Positions 19,701 through 28,028 of a stretch of DNA of 28,028 nt are shown piece by piece. How positions within the stretch are numbered: the first letter of the stretch is position 1; every line of letters starts with the position of its first letter. Both the position numbers and the translations under genes were made by a program. The stretch spans positions 4,716 to 32,743 of the forward strand of contig BFEA01000766.1 of NCBI GenBank assembly GCA_003427395.1. The letters run 5' to 3'. The notes beneath the pieces were generated by a model. The model ran no database searches. It was not told the DNA's origin and saw only the letters and a list, made by a program, of their open reading frames with translations. Source of the DNA: Chara braunii. Its lineage: Eukaryota; Streptophyta; Charophyceae; Charales; Characeae.

Positions 19701-20275
19701 GAGAGGTAAATTTAATATTCGTCTTATAAGGCATTTGAGTGAGATGTGATATGGGGGTTTATTCTTCATACACAAATAGCCAGTTTTGAAAATTGAGTTG
19801 TTTTGTGTTACATGTCATTTTTTATCATTTCGATTTAAGATCTAATTAGTTTCAGCCAGATCCTACGAGCATCGTCTTCTGTTATTTTTTTATAACATGT
19901 CAATTTTTGGCGCAACTCTTACTCATTCTCGTTGCTCAACCTAAGACCTTAGCCCCTGTGAGTTAATTTTTTTTTTTTTTTTTTACCTAGAATTTTATTA
20001 AATGATCATTTAAAAAAAGTCTAAGCGTTTTATTTTGGAAGGTGTGACAAAGATTGGGGTTTGTGTGGATAAGGTAAGGGGTATGAATCCAAGGGAGTGG
20101 TAGAAGTTAACCTTGTGTCGTGCATGCTTTGTCCGTGTGAAATCTTTGATGTGATTGTAAGTACGTTTTATAAGTTCAAGTCCAAATTTGGCTTTGTCTT
20201 CAATTGTAAGTATATTTTGAAGGGAATCACATTGTGATTATGAGAGCGATTGTCTCATGTCCTATAAATTTATTG
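19701..20275. other. AT-rich DNA, nothing recognised
   Basis: No gene or repeat unit identified beyond T-runs (about 19967-19984). Confidence 0.4.
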
Positions 20276-20295
20276 AATATATATATATATATATA
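20276..20295. repeat. (AT)n microsatellite
   Basis: About ten AT units next to the hairpin at 20309. Confidence 0.9.
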
Positions 20296-20308
20296 AGGTC
20301 ACCAACTT

Positions 20309-20346
20309 GTACGTATGGAGGTCGCAGGGCCAACCTCCATACGTAC
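20309..20346. repeat. Perfect 14-bp stem-loop
   Basis: Arms gtacgtatggaggt (20309-20322) and acctccatacgtac (20333-20346) with a 10-base loop cgcagggcca. It is followed by three related ggggtcccgttc-type words (20355-20395). Confidence 0.85.
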
Positions 20347-20439
20347 CAATATTCGGGGTCCCGTTCAGGGTCTCGTTCGGGGTCCGAACCCGAAGGCGTT
20401 TGACTCAAGCCAAAAACTTTTTCAGGGTTTAAAAATATG

Positions 20440-20800
20440 TTTTTTTTTTTTTTTTTTTTTTTAGTTTTCTATAATGTGAGTTACATATCTCTAAATTTTG
20501 AAGTCAGTTTGCTAAGCCAAACAAAAATAAAAAATTGTCAAAGGTGGTGGTGTCAAAACGTACTCGCCCGCTCACTATTTTATTTTTTTTCATTTTTTCA
20601 TTTTTGTTTTTACTTAAATGCAGGGCCTAAAAAAAATTATTATTCTTTGAAACTTTTTTAAATAATTTTTTTATTATGTGAAGTACACATCTATAAAATT
20701 TCAAGGTATTTGGCTATGAAAAATAAAATAAAATAAAAAATTGCCAAAAATGGCGGTGTGGAAAACGTGCTCACTCACTTACTTTTTTTTTTTTTTTTCG
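20440..20800. repeat. Diverged tandem duplication, period about 205 bp
   Basis: The sequence around ataatgtgagttacatatct and attgtcaaaggtggtggtgt (20470-20575) recurs as attatgtgaagtacacatct and attgccaaaaatggcggtgt (20673-20780), each followed by cgtactc/cgtgctc, a cactcact-like word and a T-run. Confidence 0.65.
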
Positions 20801-20813
20801 TATTTTATTTTTG

Positions 20814-20925
20814 TTTCAAATTTGGTAAGGAATTGGGATGTAATACTCAGACAAATGTTATTTATTTTATTTTTATTTCAAATTTGGTAAGGAATTTTGA
20901 TGTAATGCTCAGACAAATATTGTCA
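20814..20925 (+). repeat. 62-bp tandem duplication
   Basis: Units start at 20814 and 20876 with tttcaaatttggtaaggaat, then gatgtaatrctcagacaaat. Second unit partial. Confidence 0.8.
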
Positions 20926-20971
20926 GGGGGAGAATCTAGTACTATTCTTGTTGATGAGTGAGAGGATGTTA

Positions 20972-21105
20972 AGTCTTAGACTTTTTGAGGCAGAATCCAG
21001 TTTTGTTGTATTTATGTTTAGGCTTCGCGAGGCATAATTCAATTTTGTTGATGTTATTATGTATGAGTTTGTAAAGGTTGAATCCACATTTGTTGGTGAA
21101 AGTTC
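20972..21105. repeat. About 45-bp degenerate triplicate
   Basis: Three units built on ttagactttttgaggcagaat and cagttttgttg (near 20976, 21020 and 21063). On the minus strand it gives a repeating TKLxxASxSLxxN peptide, but no gene context supports it. Confidence 0.55.
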
Positions 21106-21203
21106 TGACTTTGTTTCGGACAATTGTTTGGGATTGTTGTCTATTGTAATCGTTGTCCTCGCATGAAAATTTTATAAGAATCCTGAGTTTGTATTTTGAT
21201 AGC

Positions 21204-21337
21204 GAACGACAAGGATGTCGTTCAAAGGGGGCCGAAAACGTAGTCGGGGTAGAAACCCTGACAAGGGTATCTGCCCGATATTTTTAAATGTTGGACGATG
21301 TCCAACTTAGTAAAAGGTTATCAGGGCTTTATAACCT
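21204..21337. repeat. Cluster of three perfect short hairpins
   Basis: gaacgac/gtcgttc (21204-21223), ttggac/gtccaa (21291-21305) and aggttat/ataacct (21315-21337), with a fourth weak one (gggt/accc) near 21247. No role known. Confidence 0.6.
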
Positions 21338-21748
21338 CATGAGATTGGTTTATCTGTAAAAAGTTTACTCGAACTTGACTTGTGATCGAAAAACCTACAA
21401 AAAATTATTAAATATGAGTCTTGGACCCTTGTTGACGCCTGGGAAAAATGGGGTGATGACTAACAGTGTGACTGGTTCAATTCGATTATGGCGACGCCTC
21501 ATGAAGGTGTGACCATTGTAACGCTAAATCTAACATTGTCTTATGTAAAGTAAGGACGCACAGCTGTTAAGCCTAACCATTTAAAGCATAGATAGGATGA
21601 AAAGAGCGGCGCACCAGGTGCGACAGCGGTGGGCAACTAATTAATGAAGACTTGTGCCCGACCTTAGCACTACGCTATGGACGAGCCCAAGTCGACGTCG
21701 ATTTGGTGGAGGTTGGATGCTTGGCCGTAGGCTGCAGTGCTTGGCCTG
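21338..21748. other. No gene recognised
   Basis: Unique-looking DNA up to the promoter-like pair. No reading frame with a domain. Confidence 0.4.
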
Positions 21749-21824
21749 CCAATAGGCTCAAGCATACTGAGTCTGCTAGCAGAGGGGCTAGAAGGTTGGT
21801 GGGCTACAACCCTCCTTATAAAAG
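21749..21824 (+). promoter_or_regulatory. CCAAT-TATA promoter-like pair
   Basis: CCAAT at 21749-21753 and TATAAAAG at 21817-21824, 63 bases apart, as in Pol II core promoters; transcription would start near 21850. An inverted pair acaaccct/agggttgt frames the TATA box. No gene follows that I can name; it could be a remnant LTR or chance. Confidence 0.3.
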
Positions 21825-22013
21825 GGCTAAGAAGGGTTGTTGTAGGAGCTAGCCCAGTCGGTAAATGTGTCTGTCCGATGCGCTGCAGGTATGAGGATCA
21901 AGGTCAGAACGTCACCGGGCTAGCTCCTTTTGGGAGCAGCTGTGGGCAATGGTAATCTGACACGGCCAATTTCGATCGCATGATCAATAAGATTGCACGA
22001 CTGAAATCAATCG

Positions 22014-22100
22014 TACGAGATAGCATGGCCCCTACACAAGGATGGTGGTGTATCTTTTCATGTTCAAGCGAAGGATTCATTCTCATTTTACAAATTTGGT
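22014..22100 (+). pseudogene. Second U6-derived fragment with downstream module
   Basis: tagcatggcccctacacaag followed by gatg (22022-22045) matches the central part of U6 snRNA; upstream tcgtacgaga is a weak remnant of the ACAGAGA region. It runs directly into tgtatcttttcatgttcaag and gattcattctcattttac (22049-22099), the module found 190 bases after the U6 copy at 14037. A truncated copy, not a gene. Confidence 0.65.
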
Positions 22101-22159
22101 GAGAAGAGGGGTGGGGTCCGTTTTCGTAAGGTTGCCCTCAACCCCGCCACGCCCTAATT

Positions 22160-22365
22160 GCATTTGGATTCGAAATTGAGTGTGTATTCTAAAGCATCCT
22201 CCCCGTTAACCTGGCAGCATCTGGATTCGAACTTGAGTATGTATTTTAGTCCGTGGGGTGCAAACTGCCCCACTAGGAATGTCTCGTTGCCTTGGTTTCA
22301 ACTAGTTGGAACTTGAGTCTGTGTTTCAACAGTTCACTGGCATGGGGTGTCAATGGCCCCATGGG
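22160..22365 (-). repeat. Three tandem tRNA-like B-box pieces
   Basis: Minus-strand B-box-like words lie in ttggattcgaaattgag (22164-22180), ctggattcgaacttgag (22220-22236) and agttggaacttgagtc (22304-22319), each followed on the plus strand by gt-tgtatttt/tgtgtttcaa. They resemble the SINE-like piece at 9611-9681, without intact A boxes. Confidence 0.5.
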
Positions 22366-22397
22366 CAAGACCCTACCTCATTGGCAGGCAAATGCAA

Positions 22398-22432
22398 GGG
22401 GGGGGGGGGGGGGGGAAAAAAAAAAAAAAAAA
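22398..22432. repeat. G18 followed by A17
   Basis: 18 consecutive G (22398-22415) abut 17 A (22416-22432). G-quadruplex-prone, and a place where sequencing or assembly length may be wrong. Confidence 0.95.
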
Positions 22433-22762
22433 CAGGATCAAAAGTATAAAAAGTTAATATCTTTGAATTTGCGCCTATGATTGTTTGATGGCCAACACGA
22501 TTTTTGTTGGCCTTGAAACGTTTTCTGCGGGCCCCACATACCTGATTTGTTTCAGATTTTTGTACTTAGTGAATTTTTAATTCAAAATCGCTAAACACGG
22601 GGTACTTTTGGTGTCCCCCCACTTGATCATAATGGGGCTGCCACAAGTTGTCCCCTTTTTTACTTCCTCACATTGCAGTGTGAGCAGCTACACAACTTAA
22701 AAGTTCAAACTTTGCAGTTCAATTCAAAACGTCAGAGTCTTCAGACTGGCAGCACTGTAAGT

Positions 22763-22763
<1 letters not shown>
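22433..22763. other. No gene recognised
   Basis: Unique-looking DNA, nothing firm. Confidence 0.4.

Positions 22764-22808
<45 letters not shown>
22764..22808. repeat. (CT)n microsatellite
   Basis: About 22 uninterrupted CT units. Confidence 0.95.
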
Positions 22809-22812
<4 letters not shown>

Positions 22813-23041
22813 TGGCATCAGCGGCGGGCCCCTTGAAATTGTTTGGGCCTGTGTGAAACCCGCCACCCCAGAAACCTGCAGTATCTTGTGTCCGGACCTC
22901 TAGGCCCTGTCCGGTGGGGTGAAATGACACTGAAAAATCACCCTGTTATTTTTCGAGGGGCAGCCAAGACCCGTTAAATGTCCTGGGCCGCCCCCTTTTT
23001 TTTTATTTTCTCCCCAGGGGCCTCCATGCGGATATCAGGAC

Positions 23042-23098
23042 CAGACACCGGACACCGGACACCAGACTGTCTGGAACCCGGTCCGGACGTCCAGACGG
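23042..23098. repeat. Short CCGGACA repeats with palindromes
   Basis: ccagaca, ccggaca, ccggaca, ccagact in direct order, then gtctgg and ggtccggacgtccagac, giving overlapping small hairpins. Confidence 0.6.
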
Positions 23099-23099
23099 T

Positions 23100-23530
23100 T
23101 ACCGTGGGGTTATGCTACCGAATTGCCACGTCAACGTCAAGGTCTTCCTAAGGGGACGTGCTGCTAGACTGCCGCATCGACGGCGAGGTTTTCCTAAGGA
23201 AAGGTGCTGCAAAAGTTTTCGACATGACCGCGCAATTATTTTTTAGGGGGGGCGCCGCAAAACTTTTGGCAGTGATATGTCGTTAACGAGTTGGGGACAA
23301 AATGCAATCGGATTGCGATCACGACGTCAAGATTGTTTTGTGGGGTGATGCTGTCGAACTGTCGCTGCGGCGTCAAGGTCATTTGGTGGGATAATGCTCC
23401 CAAATTGTCGCCGCGTCGTCAAGGTTGTTTTGTGAGGTGATGTTGCCGGATTGCCGTCGTGACGTCAATGTCATTTTGAGGGGAAATGTTGTTGGACTAT
23501 CAGTGAGTGGACTGCTAGACGTTGTAAGAG
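23100..23530. repeat. GC-rich 46-bp minisatellite, about nine degenerate units
   Basis: Units begin with a tggggtgatgctgcc-like word at 23105, 23151, 23198, then 23341, 23387, 23433 and about 23478, with a gacgtcaaggt-like word in each. The central part (23210-23340) is more diverged. Period 46. No coding sense. Confidence 0.75.
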
Positions 23531-25282
23531 GGAAGTGTTACCGATTTTCTCGACACAACACACCTTTTTTTAGGTGATCTAGTGGAGGTGTCGTTAGACA
23601 GACATTGGGTCAAGTTTGCACTTGGGCCCCCGCATTGCCATTTTGAAGACCTGGTTTGGTCAACAGCAAACGACGGTGCGCATATTTTATTGTTTTTTTG
23701 TGCAACAGTGGTCCATGGTGCATTGCAACACAAGTTAATTTTTGTATAAAGTATTTAGGGTCAGAGGTTCTACTTTGCGACATCTATATTTTTTTTTACT
23801 TGGCTTTCTTCAGTGAGCCAGGATGTTTCAGCAACATCAATCACTCAAGGTCAGTTGTTGACACAATCTTTCGTTCACACTTATGTGAACCCACACTTGC
23901 TTGACCCTGTTTATTGAATGTTCGTTGAAAACGCAAAGGAAATGTGTGTTTGCATGTGAGTGGAAAAGTCTGACTTGGGTATAATGTTGCATCGTTTTCC
24001 TTTGAACTTGTTTGCTTTAGATTGGTGTGCAAGTAGGTAAAAGGATGCTTGCAAAGGAAAGTGGTTTGTGCTTATTTGAGATAAGGAAAACAAAATATAT
24101 ATTTTTACTCTTTTGTCTGCCTCCATATCAAAAGTACTTGTATTTTGAAATTAATCGTTTCAACGAGTACCGTAGAAAAAAAAAACTCGTCAATATAGTG
24201 AAGATGAAAATAATAAGACTTAGTGTTTTTCCCCCCAATGATTGACCCTTTCTATCTCGAATGACCTTATTTACCTATACATGTCCAAATGATTCTCATT
24301 TCTTATCTCATTCAACTTTTTTTCATCCAAGTTATCCTGAACTTAGGAAAAATGAGAGTACGTGAAACGTACTCGTGGTGAACATGTTCTCTCTCTAAGA
24401 AGCATGTGGGGTGAGGGTTCGTTGCTTTAGGAGCCAACTCTGTTTTCGACTCATAGTAGACAGTTCTACGGGGGATACATTGCCAATTTTGTGGAGATGG
24501 TCCGACTTCTGAGGTCCGAGCTTTGTGCTCGGACAAGGAGGAGTACCCCAGACCACTTCCTTAAGGGAGAGACGTGCAGTACCTCAAGTACTGCATCTGA
24601 TCAAGAATCATTCGCAAAGCAGTCCGTCATAAAAAACAAATAAAAATGCATGAAGATAGGTATACGTGTCTAATCTTAGGTCCTCGATAGATAGGTCGAA
24701 AAGGGTGACTTTGACACATCATCTCATCAAGTGAAAACCCAGGATCGACTTTCACAACGGTATCTATTACGATTGGATATAAAGTGTATTGATTTTGTTT
24801 GTTTTATTTTTAGAGAGTTATAATGGGACTAGGATTATTTTGTGATTTTCACGCTTGGTTGAGACCGTCCTAGTCGGCCGACATCGGCTTATACTTGGAG
24901 ATCACTGCTATAGGAAATGAACGGCGTCTGATTTCAAAAAACAAAAAATATCCGTTTATACGAAATTATTGTTTAATATACAACCACATTCTGAGTAAAA
25001 TGACCTTCAAGTTTAATCTTCCTAGTTTATAATCCAGTAGTCCTTAGCTTTTTGAATCATCTTGAATCTTCCTAAATTATTTGGAATCATTTGCAATCAT
25101 CCTCAAATCATCTTGAACCATTATCAAGCATTGTATTCCTATTATAAAGAACGATAGGCCCAGTTCCCAGCACGTGTCGATCCCCACGAATAGATCAAAG
25201 TTTTGTCATTAAAAGAAAGGTTGGGGAGGAGGTCACGATCAGATAATCAGCTTCATGTAGAGTATTCAATAGCAGACCGAAC
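23531..25282. other. 1.75 kb with no supportable gene
   Basis: No protein or RNA gene recognised. Two clean hairpins: gtccgagc/gctcggac with a 5-base loop (24514-24534) and tgcagtac/gtactgca with a 5-base loop (24575-24595). A run of aatcatcttgaa-like words lies at 25050-25130, and the shared CACGTG..TCCCCACGAA motif at 25171-25200. Confidence 0.45.
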
Positions 25283-25332
25283 CCTCTCTCTCTCTCTCAC
25301 ACACACACACATACACACGCACACACACACAT
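25283..25332. repeat. Compound (CT)n(AC)n microsatellite
   Basis: CT units to 25298 followed by AC units with ATAC/GC interruptions. Confidence 0.95.
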
Positions 25333-25394
25333 TATAAAAAAAAAAGTTCACGTGATTTCGAGGGAGGGTAGGGAATTTGAAAGCGAGTCAGACT

Positions 25395-26131
25395 ACACTA
25401 AGGAAGTGTAAGGGCGAAGAGTGAATGTGGACGGTAAATAGGAGGAGGTTTGAATGATTTTGTAAAGCCGGATAATTGAAATAATGAGTCTGGCTGAAAT
25501 GAGGAGAGGGGGGAGATGAGGTTGGTAGTGAAAAACGTAGGTTTGTGATATGAAAACAGGCAAGTCGCGAGTGAAGGTTGACGGACTTTTAAGATAAATT
25601 TCACTGTTTGGAGAAAAAAGACCAAGAGTTGGGGAGAGTGGGACTGTAGTGGGGCAAGGGAAAAAACGGAAAGGGAAAATGAAGTCGTATCTTTATATTA
25701 AAAAGGGGTATAGTTGGAATAAAATAAATAACTTATAAACAGATGGTGAGCGTAAATAACGAAATATTAAATAATAATTTATAATTAATAAAAGATAAAG
25801 AATACTAACGGGTATTGGCATAGTCGGGTTAAAATCGATATAGTGACGAGTGGGCAAGTCGGGCTGAAAATGTCATAGTGAAGCATGTATGTGAGCGGTA
25901 AAATAGAGGTTCAGATGATTATGTTAGGAGGGGAAGCTGAGAGTATGATTCGAGCTAAAAAGGGGAGAGGGGAGATATGGGTTTGGTAGTGAAGAGCTTA
26001 GATTTGTTATATGAGGGTCTGCAGGTAGCTGAGTGAATGAGGACGGACTTAGGAGGGGGATTCGAGTTTTTGGAGAGAGAGACAAAGAGTTGGGGCGAGT
26101 GGGACTATAGTGGGGAAAAAGAAAGGACTGT
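25395..26131. repeat. Diverged tandem duplication with period 461 bp
   Basis: Copy 1 (25395-25670) and copy 2 (about 25856-26131) share, in order, a gtgagcggtaaa-like word, ggagaggggagat, ttggtagtgaa, a tgaggacggac-like word and gagttgggg.gagtgggact. The last word is at 25626 and 26087. AT-rich DNA separates them. Proline/serine-rich minus-strand frames reflect GA-rich composition, not genes. Confidence 0.7.
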
Positions 26132-26291
26132 CGAGAGCAAACTTTTTTTCTTATTTTTTTAACATGCAAAACAAACGTTTGTGTGTGTGTATGTGTGTTA
26201 CATGTGAGCACTGACAGGATGTGCACTTTTTTTTTTTTTTAGAAGCTTTAAACATAGCATTGCAAAGTCAATAGAAAACAAAAAGAATGAA

Positions 26292-26354
26292 AGGGGGGGG
26301 AGGGGGGAGGGCCGGGGGGGGGAGGGAGAGAAAGAGAGAGAGAGAGAGAGAGAG
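26292..26354. repeat. G-rich tract and (GA)n microsatellite
   Basis: Four G-runs of six or more within about 30 bases, then GA units to 26354. Strong G-quadruplex potential on the plus strand. Confidence 0.9.
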
Positions 26355-26669
26355 GCTTCGTGGGTCCATTAGGGCATCGCCATATCACTTGAAAATTGTG
26401 CAAAATGTATAATGAACTTCCCGCTAAAACATGGTGGGATGTACTCGCCACACTTTTGTTTTTTTCACATTTAGAGAGTGGTGTGGCGATGAAAATGTAC
26501 AGGTTGACAACACGTGCGGCTCCCCACGAATAGATTGGCGCATTTTATCAAAAGCAAAAATAAAACAAAATAGAGTGGTGTCATGATGTTCTTAGCCAGC
26601 TTCAGGTCTTGGGGAACCCTTAACCAGCTTCAGCTCCCGTGGAGACGGTGGGCCTTGCTCCCCTACTCA

Positions 26670-26720
26670 TTAAACCACTTGTCCCCTGCCACCCCAAAGC
26701 CTGCCTCCGGTGAGTTAGGG
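26670..26720 (+). mobile_element. Single TTAAACCAC-type terminus
   Basis: TTAA (26670-26673) then ACCACTTGTCCCC, like the left end of the MITE at 16172 (ACCACAGGTCCCC). No opposite end found, so a truncated copy is likely. Confidence 0.35.
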
Positions 26721-26778
26721 CGAGGTTTTTTGGAAGGGATGCGACCGTTGGTTATTGGCGGGTCCACTCCCGCAACTA

Positions 26779-27540
26779 AAAAGTACCCTAACTTTGGCGA
26801 TGTTTCACGCTTAAAATAATAATCAGAAAAATCTAAAATTTTGGGAAACTGTAGATTAGGTCGTGATCATTATAGGAAAAAAAAAAAAAAAAAAAAAAAC
26901 CTAAAAAATGTTATCACGCCAATGTGGTTCATTTTTCATTTTTCATTTTTTCCACTCCAGATCATACAAATGCATTAAGAATCCTGAAAATTGCATGGTA
27001 TGTAGATTAGGTTCTAATTTTCCCACAAAAAAATATTTGAAAACAAAAGCCAAAGAAATTTGATGTTGAAATGGTCTCCTCGCTAATTCGGTGCATTTTT
27101 CATTTTTTTCACTCTTCGAGGTGTGGGTTAATGAAAAAAGTACCGTAACTTCTATGTCTTTTCACGGTAAAAAAAATGCGCTAAAAATCCTGAAAACTAA
27201 AGGACCTGTAGATTGGTAAGTCGTGATATTTTCAGGAAAACTACTTTTAAAGATTAAGAAATCATTTTGACTGTCAAATAATCACTGCACGAATTCGTCA
27301 CTTTTCCTATTTTTGCTGCTATGCCATGTGTCGACCAACAAAAACGTCCTGCATCGTTTGTGATTTTTTTAGCTGAGAAAAATATAAGAAAAAAAAAAAA
27401 ATCCATAAATTTCGTTTTGATCGTCTTAGGAAAAATATCAGAAAAATAACTAAAAATCATTTTAGCTGGAAAGTGCATCATGGCGGAGATTCGACACATT
27501 TTCCATTTCTCTTATTCTACCGGTTTTCCACTCCGCAAGG
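26779..27540. repeat. Diverged AT-rich tandem repeats
   Basis: tgtagattaggt-like words at 26850, 27000 and 27206; gtaccctaactt and gtaccgtaactt followed by tttcacg at 26784 and 27140; and repeated cattttt/ttccactc words. Period roughly 150-210, irregular. No coding sense. Confidence 0.6.
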
Positions 27541-27649
27541 TTAGAGTTTGGACACACAGACATATCATGACGTGCCAAATGTCTGACACGGGATAAAATT
27601 ATAAAAAAAAATGGTCCCCAAAATCACATAGAGACCAAATATGTCTCAA

Positions 27650-27710
27650 GGTTATCTCATCGGACAGTTGGGTTTCTCAAATATGTGTGTAGGTTCAAAC
27701 CCCAACTACA
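27650..27710 (+). repeat. Weak tRNA-like piece
   Basis: B-box-like GGTTCAAACCC (27692-27702) with a poor A box (ttatctcatcgg) upstream. Possibly a SINE remnant. Confidence 0.3.
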
Positions 27711-27748
27711 ACAGTCAGCAATAAACTTGAAAATATTAATATTAACGT

Positions 27749-27906
27749 GGGGGGGGGAAGGGGTGAGTGAGTGGGTGGGTGGGGTGCGTGCGTGCTTGCA
27801 TGTATGCGTGTGTGTGTGTGTGTAGGTGGGTGCGTGTGGGGCCTGGCGGGCGGGTGGCGGGCGGGTGTATGTCTGTGGGTAGGTGGCGGGGCGAGGCGGG
27901 GCAGGT
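27749..27906. repeat. G-rich GT/GC low-complexity tract with G-quadruplex motifs
   Basis: Includes gtgggtgggtggggtg near 27771, a TG microsatellite (about 27806-27823), and GGGCGGGTGGCGGGCGGG at 27848-27865, which satisfies the four-run G-quadruplex pattern. Confidence 0.85.
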
Positions 27907-28028
27907 CCCCTGTGATTTTATTTTTCTTCTCTTTGTATTTCTCACTGCGGTTACGAAAACGACAGCGGACAGGCGGGAACGAAAATGATAGTCACGCGAA
28001 AAATAAAACGAAACAAATGCATGAAAAA

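Noticed and set aside
21652-21955. Protein-coding gene downstream of or across the CCAAT/TATA pair
   Set aside because: Frames overlap the promoter boxes themselves and have no recognisable domain.
22897-23100. Possible MITE beginning ctctaggccctgtccgg
   Set aside because: Start resembles some transposon ends, but no matching inverted end or target duplication was found.

Overview
This is a gene-poor, repeat-dominated stretch of a eukaryotic nuclear genome. No intact host protein-coding gene could be supported. Two clues point to the green lineage. First, a decayed U6 snRNA copy at 14037-14148 has the plant-type 5' part (GGGACATCC before the ACAGAGA box). Second, the LINE at the left end has the plant L1-like order: ORF1, AP endonuclease, reverse transcriptase, zf-RVT-like C-terminus, no RNase H. 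Abundant microsatellites and layered degenerate repeats would fit a large streptophyte genome, possibly a charophyte alga; that last step is inference only.

Layout. 1-6883: a dead L1-type LINE on the + strand with ORF1 (331-2349), ORF2 (2339-6510), a 3' UTR and a 22-base poly(A) tail. ORF2 keeps one frame from 2339 to about 5930 but is cut by in-frame stops. 6914-7572: a long inverted repeat centred on a small TTAA-flanked element. 7573-8900: no firm gene; one possible exon ending in a textbook splice donor. 8908-9989: a 1.07 kb TTAA-flanked element with ~135-145 bp terminal inverted repeats and two tRNA-like SINE pieces inside. 9986-10704: one end of another TTAA element, A-rich and microsatellite DNA, a 173-base N gap and, right after it, a Nextera mate-pair junction adapter left in the assembly. 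10705-13885: mostly unique-looking, partly CT-rich DNA without a supportable gene.

13886-17160: a tRNA-like SINE head, the U6-derived copy, a 46-bp triplicate, GA microsatellite and a 177-bp TTAA-flanked MITE (16172-16348). 17320-19700: two degenerate AT-rich tandem arrays; the second has a ~230-247 bp unit and is interrupted by a 274-bp hAT-like MITE with an 8-bp target duplication. 20276-21340: hairpins and short tandem duplications. 21640-22435: an isolated CCAAT/TATA promoter-like pair, a second U6-derived fragment sharing a downstream module with the first, tRNA-like fragments, and a G18A17 tract. 22764-23530: CT microsatellite and a 46-bp GC-rich minisatellite. 23531-25280: nothing firm except hairpins. 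25283-28028: microsatellites, a 461-bp-period duplication, diverged AT-rich repeats, one more TTAAACCAC terminus, a weak tRNA-like piece and G-quadruplex-prone GT/GC-rich DNA.

The window does not show genes working together. It shows successive mobile-element insertions, tandem expansion and decay, plus one clear assembly artefact.
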